From: Inhella proteolytica
GTDB taxonomy: Bacteria > Pseudomonadota > Gammaproteobacteria > Burkholderiales > Burkholderiaceae_C
Direction of reading: 5' to 3'
NCBI RefSeq assembly: GCF_016093275.1
Contig: NZ_JAEDAK010000008.1
Location: 62,001 to 126,000, forward strand
DNA length: 64,000 bases
The position numbers were made by a program, and so were the translations under genes. Positions within the stretch are counted from its first letter, which is position 1. The number at the start of each line of letters is the position of its first letter. Below, one piece after another: positions 9,616-15,998 of this stretch. The notes beneath the pieces were generated by a model that saw nothing but the letters and a program-made list of their open reading frames with translations, had not been told where the DNA came from and ran no database searches.

Positions 9616-10741
9616 TGCCTACCAGCTCGCGCAGCAAGGGCACAGGGCGCAACAGCCGGTAAAGCAGCAGGCACGCCAGGGCCGTCAGCGCGATCAGGGC
9701 CAGGCCCTCCAGCACCGGGGGCCAGGCCAAGGGCTTCAGCCATTGGCTGAAGACGACGATCAGGCTCTGGTGCAGCACATAGGCGCAGAGCACCCCCTGG
9801 CTGGCCGCACGCAGCCAGGGCTTGTTTTCGCGGAACACCCGCTGCGCCCAGCCACAGGCGGCCAGGATGGCCCACCAGGCCATCAGCGCCCAAAGCACAC
9901 GCATCAGCGCGCGCAGTGCAGCGGGCGGCTCGACCGTCTCATACGCACTGAAATAGACCATCAACAAGGCCCAGCCCGCCAACGCCAGGGCCAGGCTGAG
10001 CGTGCGATACCGCAGCGCGGCCTGCCACAGGCCGGGCCAGTGCGAGCGGCTGCCCCAGCCCAGGGCGAACAGATAGCCGTACTGGGCATGGTTGTAGAGG
10101 TCGGTCCACAGATCGTGCGAGCTCGGGAACAGCGGCATCAGCAGCAGGCGCGCCAACACCAGGGGCAAGGCCGGCACCAGCAGCCAGGCCCAGACCGGCC
10201 AAGCCGCCCGGGCCACCGGCCCGGGTCGACGCCAGGCCAGTAGCAACGCAGCGAACAGCGCGTACACCCAGAGATAGGGCAGGAACCACAGATGGTTCCA
10301 GGTCGGCACATCCATGCAGTCCTGGCCCCGGCAGTAGCGCCCGCCGTGCAGGTAGGCAGCCCAGAAGTCGAGGTAGCCGCCGTCACCGGGCAGCAGTTGC
10401 GGAGCCTTGGTCAGCACCTCGAAGTAGGCCTGCGGCGTGACGATCACGGCCATGCCGAACAGCAGCGGCAGCAGCAGGCGACGGCTGCGTTCGCGTATGA
10501 AGCCCCAGCCCCCGCGCCGCCGCCACAGCCCATGGCAGGCCGTCCCGGCAACCAGGAACAGCAGGCCCAGCCGCCAGGGGCTGCTCAACAGCATCAAGGG
10601 TTCGATCGTGGGGCCGGCCTGCGCGCTCTTCACATGCCAGTCCCAGCTCACGTAGTACATGCCCACGTGGTACGGAATCAGCAGCGCAAAGGCGGCCAGA
10701 CGCAGGCCATCCAGGAAAGGCAGTCGGGTTTCGGAGTGCAT
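9542..10741 (-). CDS. Membrane acyltransferase (acyltransferase 3 family)
   Basis: A 399-residue, multi-pass inner-membrane protein with about ten hydrophobic segments. The N terminus RLPFLDGLRLAAFALLIPYHVGMYY contains the conserved family histidine. FLVAGTACHGLWRRR and WFLPYLWVYALF are also typical of this family, which acylates periplasmic glucans, polysaccharides or lipids. The ATG at 10741 begins the family core; the frame extends upstream through a tRNA fragment and is not coding there. The stop lies inside the 3' end of the convergent fccB-like gene. The acceptor molecule is unknown. Confidence 0.85.
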   Translation of the reverse strand: MHSETRLPFLDGLRLAAFALLIPYHVGMYYVSWDWHVKSAQAGPTIEPLMLLSSPWRLGLLFLVAGTACHGLWRRRGGWGFIRERSRRLLLPLLFGMAVIVTPQAYFEVLTKAPQLLPGDGGYLDFWAAYLHGGRYCRGQDCMDVPTWNHLWFLPYLWVYALFAALLLAWRRPGPVARAAWPVWAWLLVPALPLVLARLLLMPLFPSSHDLWTDLYNHAQYGYLFALGWGSRSHWPGLWQAALRYRTLSLALALAGWALLMVYFSAYETVEPPAALRALMRVLWALMAWWAILAACGWAQRVFRENKPWLRAASQGVLCAYVLHQSLIVVFSQWLKPLAWPPVLEGLALIALTALACLLLYRLLRPVPLLRELVGITAGSACPPRCSAPSPAHSVPRSG

Positions 10742-10862
10742 GCCGACAGCTTCGGGGCCTGCCGCGGCGGCAGCTAGGCCGCTGGGGCGAACCGCAACCC
10801 CGCCGTGGCGAAGTGCCTGCGGCAAGCGGATGGAGGGGCAAGCAGGAGCCAGCACCGCAAAC

Positions 10863-10897
10863 GAAAAGCCCCTGACTCCGCGAGGAATCAGGGGCTT
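10863..10897 (-). terminator. Original tRNA-Val terminator, displaced
   Basis: A strong hairpin (GCCCCTGA / TCAGGGGC) is followed on the minus strand by TTTT. It lies directly beyond the 52-bp tRNA fragment, so it was probably the terminator of tRNA-Val before the element inserted. Confidence 0.75.
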
Positions 10898-10949
10898 CGA
10901 ATTGGTAGGCGCGATTGGACTCGAACCAACGACCCCCACCATGTCAAGG
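10898..10949. repeat. Left attachment repeat of the tRNA-Val element (tRNA 3' fragment)
   Basis: These 52 bp are identical to 15831-15882. They comprise a few bases outside the tRNA, then the CCA end, T arm, variable region and anticodon side of tRNA-Val on the minus strand. Identity stops at GG just past the anticodon; the 5' half of the tRNA is missing here. It is the duplicated att core left after site-specific integration. Confidence 0.92.
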
Positions 10950-11072
10950 CCGGGTGACGATACAAACGCGGTCGGCCATGGACGAAAACTCACTATGAGA
11001 ACAGCGGTTTTTGTCCCCTGGAGTCCACCCAAGTTCGTATGATGTTTTCATACTTGCTTCGTACCTCCGGCC

Positions 11073-12242
11073 ATGCCCATCCTCTCCAAGGTCGAGAACC
11101 GCGAAGCCCTCAAGGCTCGGCGCGATCCGTACTGGCACTGCCTCCGCAAAGGCTGCTACCTGGGCTTCCGCAAGATGACAGCGACCAGCCAAGGCAACTG
11201 GATCGCCCGCCATCGTGACGAGGCAACTGGCAAGCAGTCTTATCGGAAGCTTGGGGACTTCGGAGACCTAACACCGGGCCAGCGCTTCGACGCCGCGCGG
11301 AAACAGGCAGAACTTTGGTTCGACCACATCGGGGCCGGAGGCTCCAACGAGGAACTCACCATCACTGAAGCTTGCTCCCGATACGTCGCCCATATCCGCG
11401 AAACAAGGGGAGCCAGAGCTGCCCACGACATCCAGGCCCGGTTCCAAAAATACGTTCTGAACAATCCCAAGTTCGCAGCCACCAAGCTTGAGAAGCTCCA
11501 GCGGCGCCACTTTGACGACTGGCGCCGGGAGCATCGCAAGCGCCCCTGCGAGAGCGGCCCCAACCGAGGCCAGCCGCGTTCAGATGCCACGCTGAACCGC
11601 GACATGACTTGCCTACGCGCCGCGCTGAACTTTGCCAAAGAGAGCAAGGACGTAATCACTGACACAGCATGGCGCGAAGCACTCAGCCCGATTGAGGCCG
11701 CTGAGAAGCAGCGCGAGGCTTATCTGGACCCGGAGCAGCGGCGGGCACTCATTCGGGCCGCCAGCGAGGATCTAGGGGCCTTCCTGTGGGCCTTGTGCCA
11801 TGTGCCACTGCGCCCAGGCGCTATGGCAGCGCTGACCGTCGCCAACTTCGACAAGCGCCTGCAAACCATCACGATAGGCAAGGACAAGAAGACAGGCCAC
11901 GCCCGCAAGATCGCATTGCCTGAGGCCACCGCTGCGAAGTTTGCTGAGTTCGCCATCAACAAGCTGCCGACTGCGCCGCTCATTTCGCGCGCAAACGGGT
12001 CAGCCTGGAACAAGGACGCCTGGAAGTGGCCCATCAAGACCGCAGTCGAGGCGGCAGGCTTGCCACCGTCCACCACCGCGTATGCGCTGCGGCACAGCGT
12101 CATCACAGACCTAGTGCAATCGGGCCTGGACCTGCTCACCGTTGCCCAACTGAGCGGCACATCGCTACGCATGATCGAGAAGCATTACAAGCACTTGACC
12201 GGATCGCATTCGCGAGAGGCGCTCGCCCGCCTAGCCCTGTGA
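11073..12242 (+). CDS. Tyrosine-type site-specific integrase of the tRNA-Val element
   Basis: A 389-residue phage-type tyrosine recombinase. The N-terminal arm-binding region (GNWIARHRDEATGKQSYRKLGDF) is followed by a core-binding SAM-like domain at about residues 90-190. In the catalytic domain the residues are the arginine in PLRPGAM, a lysine in GKDKKTGHARKI, the ALRHSVITDL box (H-x-x-R) and the nucleophilic tyrosine in MIEKHYKHL. It catalyses excision and integration at the 52-bp att core. It starts 123 bp inside the left att repeat and reads inward, as is usual for tRNA-targeting integrases. The ATG at 11073 follows an AT-richer stretch likely to hold its promoter. Confidence 0.95.
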   Translation: MPILSKVENREALKARRDPYWHCLRKGCYLGFRKMTATSQGNWIARHRDEATGKQSYRKLGDFGDLTPGQRFDAARKQAELWFDHIGAGGSNEELTITEACSRYVAHIRETRGARAAHDIQARFQKYVLNNPKFAATKLEKLQRRHFDDWRREHRKRPCESGPNRGQPRSDATLNRDMTCLRAALNFAKESKDVITDTAWREALSPIEAAEKQREAYLDPEQRRALIRAASEDLGAFLWALCHVPLRPGAMAALTVANFDKRLQTITIGKDKKTGHARKIALPEATAAKFAEFAINKLPTAPLISRANGSAWNKDAWKWPIKTAVEAAGLPPSTTAYALRHSVITDLVQSGLDLLTVAQLSGTSLRMIEKHYKHLTGSHSREALARLAL

Positions 12243-12751
12243 GTCCAGCCCCAGGTGGCGGGCCGCTACATCAACAGCGCCGAGCCCAAGCACGACAGCA
12301 CCCTATCGTCTTCTACGACAACCAGATCATCATCAACTTGGTCGAGCAGCCCCAGCTTGTCCCCTGCGGCACCAGACGACAAGACGCCGATATGCAAGGA
12401 AACAGAGCCGATTCAAGAGCTGTCAAGCGGGCAACACGCTGGGGACAGCCGTTGTCTTCAGTGCGTCCCCGTAGACAATGAGTCACGGTCCTCCGCACGC
12501 TCTATGTGCCCGGTTTCGGCTCACTAATTCGCCGCAAACTCAAGCGATGTAGAGGGAAGCACTAGGGCCGTAAAGACGTGACCCCCGACATCCGAAGCTG
12601 CAACTTCGGAGTGGGGGCCACAAGGTCCGCATCGACTGCGAACCGTCCATGGACACGGACAGCGAGCAGTATCGCCCGGGAAGATCGCCTTCAACAAGCG
12701 GACAACCCCAGGCGCTCGATGCGGTGGACTTCGTCAATCAGGTTTGATTTC
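12243..12751. other. 509-bp stretch inside the element without a recognisable gene
   Basis: Short open frames occur on both strands but none resembles a known protein or has a good ribosome-binding site. It contains the hairpin at 12581-12618. It probably holds the promoter for the alpA-like operon and could contain the transfer origin used by the MobV relaxase, since none is evident next to the relaxase gene. Confidence 0.5.
12581..12618. other. Two-part inverted repeat (candidate oriT hairpin, operator or small RNA)
   Basis: The inner stem TCCGAAG / CTTCGGA has a six-base loop (CTGCAA). It is extended by an outer CCCCC / GGGGG stem after a small internal loop. It is the strongest hairpin in the gene-free part of the element and lies about 130 bp upstream of the alpA-like start. 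The function is not determined. Confidence 0.4.
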
Positions 12752-12958
12752 ATGAAACCAACCGACACCCAAAGCCGCACAGTTCTTCGGCCACTCCAGG
12801 CTGCCGAGTACCTCAACATCTCCCGCTCCTTCCTCTACAAGCTGATCAAGGATGGGCAAATCGCCCGCCTGAAGCTCGGGGGCCGCGCTAGCGGCTTCCT
12901 GCGCGCAGACCTCGACGCTTGGCTGCTCAAGCAGCGCGAAGCGGCCACCGCCGCCTAA
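12752..12958 (+). CDS. AlpA/excisionase-type DNA-binding protein
   Basis: A 68-residue helix-turn-helix protein of the MerR-like AlpA/Xis superfamily: RPLQAAEYLNISRSFLYKLIKDGQIARLKLGG, with the winged part following (SGFLRADLDAWLLKQR). Such proteins act as excisionase or as activator of the element's integrase. The ATG at 12752 begins the conserved region; a longer upstream frame has no supporting similarity. It lies 10 bp upstream of the next gene and probably opens the operon continuing through the relaxase. Confidence 0.85.
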   Translation: MKPTDTQSRTVLRPLQAAEYLNISRSFLYKLIKDGQIARLKLGGRASGFLRADLDAWLLKQREAATAA

Positions 12959-12968
12959 GGGGGAAGCC

Positions 12969-13286
12969 ATGCTCGTTATTGATGCCGGTAATGCGGCAGG
13001 GGAAAACTCACCCTACGCAAAGGTGGCGCGCATCCTCTACCTGTTCGCAGTGAAGGGGGTAAGCCTCAACCGCTTTGAAGGGGAGCGCCACCACGACCAC
13101 TGCCTCCACAGCACCGTAAGCACGCTACAGAACCAGCACGGGATCTTGATTGATCGCGTGACGGAGACAGTCCCGTGCCTGGGCGGCAGGAAGCAAACGC
13201 GTTGCAGGCGGTATTGGCTGAGGCCTTCACCTGAGAACGTAGGCAAGGCCTTGGCACTGCTGCGCGCTTGGAGGGTCATCAAGTGA
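12969..13286 (+). CDS. Small winged-helix-like protein of the element
   Basis: A 105-residue protein. The sequence pattern (SLNRFEGERHHDHCLHSTVSTLQNQHGI, then CLGGRKQTRCRRYWL) suggests a winged-helix fold: a recognition helix around HSTVSTLQNQ and a beta-wing ending in RYWL. Similar small proteins are found in prophages and integrative elements of betaproteobacteria. A regulatory role is likely but unproven. Its stop codon overlaps the GTG of the 30-codon frame that follows. Confidence 0.6.
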   Translation: MLVIDAGNAAGENSPYAKVARILYLFAVKGVSLNRFEGERHHDHCLHSTVSTLQNQHGILIDRVTETVPCLGGRKQTRCRRYWLRPSPENVGKALALLRAWRVIK

Positions 13287-13375
13287 TCCTGCTCCTGCTT
13301 CTTCTCCACCAATCGGCGATGCGACTTCGCGAGCTGCTGGCGGCAGCAAGCCACCGACGAGGCCGCAAGCCATGA
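13283..13375 (+). CDS. Candidate 30-residue hydrophobic leader peptide between regulator and relaxase
   Basis: The frame starts at GTG 13283, sharing bases with the upstream TGA (GTGA), and stops at TGA 13373-13375, overlapping the relaxase ATG (ATGA). The predicted peptide has a hydrophobic N-terminal run (VILLLLLLHQ) followed by an Arg-rich tail (HRRGRKP). It fills the entire gap between two genes in perfect stop/start register, which argues for real translation, perhaps to couple relaxase translation to the upstream gene. No start-proximal Shine-Dalgarno is obvious, and there is no known family. Confidence 0.4.
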   Translation: MILLLLLLHQSAMRLRELLAAASHRRGRKP

Positions 13376-14397
13376 GCGGCGCCGCTTTCCTTCGGTTCAA
13401 AAAGCTGAGGGGGAGCGGCAAGTTGGCGTGCGCCGCAAGACACAACCGGCGAACCATTCAGGCAGAAGTGGGCGCCTCCGGATCAATTGATCCGAGGCGC
13501 TCACACCTGAATGAAACGCTGATTGGGCCAGCGCATGCCAATGACGTTGCCGCACTGGCTGAACACCACCAGATGACCGCAGGCATATCGAAGCTGCGCA
13601 AAGACGCAGTGCGCGCCATCGAGGCAGTTTTCAGCCTCCCGCAGAACCACACCATCAGCGACAAGGACTACTTCTTGGCTTGTACGGAATGGGCCGCCGA
13701 CCGATTCGGAGGGCACCAAAACATTCTGAGCTCCGACATTCACCGCGACGAAGCAGCGCCACATTGCCATGTGTTGATCCTGCCCCTGGTGAAGGGCCGC
13801 ATGATCGGCTCTGACCTTGTGGGCAATAAAGCGGCGCTCCAGGCCCACTTCGAGAGCTTCTTCAATGTGGTCTGCCGCCGATTCGGGCTTACGAAAGCGC
13901 CGCGCCTCAGCGGACCAGCCAGACAGACCGCTGCGGCCTACCTGCTGGCGCACATCAAGCGAATCGAGGACGCGGTTTTGCGCAGCAGCCTATGGCCGAC
14001 CATTCGGGAGGTTCTGGAGCGCGATCCAGGCCCGCACCTTGCGTCGCTGGGCCTGGAGCCGCCAGCCCCGCCCAAGCGGCTACGGACCATGGCGCAAATC
14101 TTCACTTCCAAGGGGAAGGGCCCAAGCACTGAGAGATCCCCTATAGGGTTTGAGCAACCGGCAGAGGATCGATCCCTATGCTCTGTAGGGTTCGCCCCGC
14201 CTCCACGGCCCGCATTGGCACACCCAATCGCACCGCCAGACCCAAGCGCCGACAGAACAGAAGCCACCGTTGGAGCTGAAGACTTCGAGCGGGTTCGCGA
14301 GTCGGATCAAAGTCCAGACTGGTTCGACCCAGAAACAGGCGAGTTCGTGGCGCCACCGACAAACAATCGGAGGAAAACGAAGGCGCCGCACCTCTGA
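13372..14397 (+). CDS. MobV-family (Pre/Mob) plasmid mobilization relaxase
   Basis: A 341-residue protein with the MobV motifs. Motif I is at the N terminus (AAFLRFKKLRGSGKL, RHNRRT), with a downstream RSHLNETLIGP region. The metal-binding histidine motif HRDEAAPHCHVLILPL near residue 125 matches the H-x-D-E-x-x-P-H-x-H signature. MobV relaxases nick at oriT and lead DNA into a recipient using a helper conjugation system. The C-terminal third is proline-rich with no recognised domain, and the protein is shorter than many MobV relaxases. Its presence makes this element potentially mobilizable. The ATG overlaps the stop of the preceding micro-ORF. Confidence 0.85.
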   Translation: MSGAAFLRFKKLRGSGKLACAARHNRRTIQAEVGASGSIDPRRSHLNETLIGPAHANDVAALAEHHQMTAGISKLRKDAVRAIEAVFSLPQNHTISDKDYFLACTEWAADRFGGHQNILSSDIHRDEAAPHCHVLILPLVKGRMIGSDLVGNKAALQAHFESFFNVVCRRFGLTKAPRLSGPARQTAAAYLLAHIKRIEDAVLRSSLWPTIREVLERDPGPHLASLGLEPPAPPKRLRTMAQIFTSKGKGPSTERSPIGFEQPAEDRSLCSVGFAPPPRPALAHPIAPPDPSADRTEATVGAEDFERVRESDQSPDWFDPETGEFVAPPTNNRRKTKAPHL

Positions 14398-14686
14398 CGC
14401 CGCATAGGGATCAGGACATGGGGGGAGCTCCAATCCTCGCGAGAGCCCCCCAACTGGACCGGCCAGATCGCCGGGAACCACCGCCAACCCAAGATTCTTC
14501 GTGCGCGCGCGAGCCAGCTGCGGCCTGCGGGAGATGGCAGCCCCACCCCGGGGCCTCAATCCTCACAGCTGGACCGTCCCCGTGACCGCCGGTCTTTCCA
14601 CTCACGGAAAAAATTCCTGGCATCGAAAACAATCAAGCGGATTCAAACGGGAATGGGACAAGCCACCAGGCAATCAGGAGGTCGGA

Positions 14687-14992
14687 TTGATTCTGCGAAC
14701 TCTTGCCTTCACCTTCGCACTACTGGCGCTCTACGACCGGGCATCAGCGGTAACGCGTAGCGCCGCCGCCAAGGCCGAGTTCAAACGAGCGAACCCCTGC
14801 CCCGCGAACGGCAAACGGTCTGGGCCCTGCCCCGGCTTTGTGGTGGATCACATCGAACCACTTTGCGCCGGTGGCGCCGATACGCCGCAGAACATGCAAT
14901 GGCAGACCCAGGACGCCGCAAAGACAAAGGACCGAGAAGAAATCCGTCATTGCCGCCAGCGCCGCGAAAGCAACGCTGTCAAACGCCTCTGA
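14687..14992 (+). CDS. HNH-family protein with N-terminal export signal
   Basis: A TTG start at 14687 is chosen because a perfect AGGAGG lies five bases upstream; this gives 101 residues. Residues of about 3-21 are hydrophobic (RTLAFTFALLALY) and look like a signal peptide or membrane anchor. The rest carries an HNH-like core: VVDHIEPLCAGGADTPQNMQWQ, where DH is the catalytic pair and NMQW the second motif, with cysteines (NPCP, GPCPG) that may bind metal. An exported HNH nuclease could process DNA in the periplasm, but the catalytic activity is only inferred. It lies 289 bp after the relaxase gene. Confidence 0.7.
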   Translation: MILRTLAFTFALLALYDRASAVTRSAAAKAEFKRANPCPANGKRSGPCPGFVVDHIEPLCAGGADTPQNMQWQTQDAAKTKDREEIRHCRQRRESNAVKRL

Positions 14993-15139
14993 ACTAGGCT
15001 GTTGCTCGGGCACCTTGACTTCTCAGCGGGTGAAATCCCTCTGCGGGCGAACGGTGGACGGCACACCCACCGATTACAGGTGTGCGAGGTGGTCGGAATA
15101 CGATCAAACCGTCATAGACGGATCGCTGAGGGAGGCGGC

Positions 15140-15718
15140 ATGAGGTCATTCGTCCTTCTTGCTTTGAGCGCATGGGCGCCCGCCGCAATTTGCGGCCCCA
15201 TGTACGAAGCGACCGCCTCCACCCAGGCGACCATGAATTCGACCGAAGCCGGGGAGGTAACTGGCTGCGGCCTAAGGTTCCTACTTCTTGCCAACACAGA
15301 TGTCGCTCCATTCACCATAGTGGACGCGTCTGTGTCGGTTTACAAAGATGGCTTCGGACTGATGAAGGGGGGGCTATTCACCACGCCGAGCCTGAATCAG
15401 AAAGTCACAACGCCTGTGCCGTTCCAATCGTTCTGGTTCAAGGCCGGCAACGATCAAGCTCTGCCAATAGTGGACCGCAAGTTCACTAAAGGCGACCCGG
15501 AGACCTACAAACTCGCCGGCACTCCCATGAGGCAAGCAGCTGCGTTCCTCGGGGAAGTAGTCTTCAACCCTGAAGCTCGGATCACAGTCAGCTTTCGGCG
15601 TGAGGGTGCGCCCACCGACCTTGTCCTAACCGCGTCACTCAAAAAAGACCCGGCTACGACGAGGCAGTTTGATGAATGCTTCAAGGCGCTGGAACGCAGC
15701 CTGTCGCAACCAGACTGA
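15140..15718 (+). CDS. Secreted protein of unknown function carried by the element
   Basis: A 192-residue product not assigned to a family. The ATG at 15140 follows a GAGGGAGG ribosome-binding site and a signal peptide (MRSFVLLALSAWAPAAICG). The mature part is rich in beta-prone segments (FTIVDASVSVYKDGFG, ARITVSFRREG) with a C near the start of the mature chain and another near the C terminus (FDECFKALE). It lies at the right end of the element as apparent cargo, 147 bp beyond the HNH gene. No function is proposed. Confidence 0.65.
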   Translation: MRSFVLLALSAWAPAAICGPMYEATASTQATMNSTEAGEVTGCGLRFLLLANTDVAPFTIVDASVSVYKDGFGLMKGGLFTTPSLNQKVTTPVPFQSFWFKAGNDQALPIVDRKFTKGDPETYKLAGTPMRQAAAFLGEVVFNPEARITVSFRREGAPTDLVLTASLKKDPATTRQFDECFKALERSLSQPD

Positions 15719-15795
15719 GGCATTACAAGGGGACTTTTCCATACCTTTTTCGTACTCTGCCGATTGAGCGAAGAGCCAAAAACGTGAGGCAGATG

Positions 15796-15829
15796 GAAAA
15801 AGCCCCGTAAATCAATGACTTACGGGGCT
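15796..15829 (-). terminator. Element-supplied terminator for tRNA-Val
   Basis: A perfect 10-bp stem (AGCCCCGTAA / TTACGGGGCT) is followed on the minus strand by a run of five T. It lies directly downstream of the reconstituted tRNA-Val and replaces the original terminator now at 10863-10897. Confidence 0.85.
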
Positions 15830-15830
15830 C

Positions 15831-15882
15831 CGAATTGGTAGGCGCGATTGGACTCGAACCAACGACCCCCACCATGTCAAGG
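15831..15882. repeat. Right attachment repeat of the tRNA-Val element
   Basis: This is the 52-bp exact copy of 10898-10949, forming the 3' half of the functional tRNA gene plus five bases outside it. The junction with host-derived sequence lies just 5' of the anticodon stem end, within the tRNA. Confidence 0.92.
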
Positions 15883-15912
15883 TGGTGCTCTAACCAGCTG
15901 AGCTACGCGCCT
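15836..15912 (-). tRNA. tRNA-Val (anticodon GAC)
   Basis: The 77-nt minus-strand gene includes an encoded CCA. The acceptor stem AGGCGCG pairs with CGCGCCT. The D arm (GCTCAGCTGGTTAGAGC), anticodon loop around TTGACAT (anticodon GAC, reading GTC/GTT valine codons) and T arm (GTTGGTTCGAGTCCAAT) are all present. Its 5' half belongs to the host chromosome and its 3' half is supplied by the integrated element. Confidence 0.97.
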
Positions 15913-15968
15913 GGGGTCTGCCTTGGATGCGTCTGAATCGCTTCAGCTCTGCACCACAAGAGCCCACG

Positions 15969-15998
15969 ACTATACACGAGATTTTTTGAAGTCGTCAA
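15969..15998 (-). promoter_or_regulatory. Sigma-70 promoter of tRNA-Val
   Basis: On the minus strand TTGACG (15993-15998) and TATAGT (15969-15974) are separated by 18 bp with an A-rich spacer. They lie about 60 bp upstream of the tRNA 5' end. The -35 box overlaps the relA stop codon, so the tRNA has its own promoter despite following relA closely. Confidence 0.75.

Larger units (their letters stand above)
10898..15882. mobile_element. Integrative, probably mobilizable element in tRNA-Val(GAC), about 4.9 kb
   Basis: The segment lies between two exact 52-bp repeats that include the tRNA-Val 3' half; one repeat unit plus the interior is 4933 bp. A tyrosine integrase gene sits next to the left repeat. 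An AlpA-type regulator, a winged-helix-like protein, a MobV relaxase, an HNH protein and a secreted protein follow, all on the plus strand. No conjugation (type IV secretion), capsid or replication gene is visible, so transfer would need a helper. The element restores an intact tRNA at its right end and supplies a new terminator. The noncoding parts look less GC-biased than the flanks. Confidence 0.9.

Noticed and set aside
10898-10949. Second tRNA-Val gene
   Set aside because: Only the 3' half is present; the 5' half of the cloverleaf is missing, so it is an integration remnant.
10742-11032. Upstream extension of the membrane acyltransferase frame
   Set aside because: It translates the tRNA fragment and terminator; the family N terminus begins at 10741.
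12255-12737. Short genes between integrase and alpA-like gene
   Set aside because: Open frames on both strands lack start signals and similarity; treated as noncoding.
12969-13286. Plasmid replication initiator
   Set aside because: Winged-helix-like pattern, but much too short and without replication-protein motifs.
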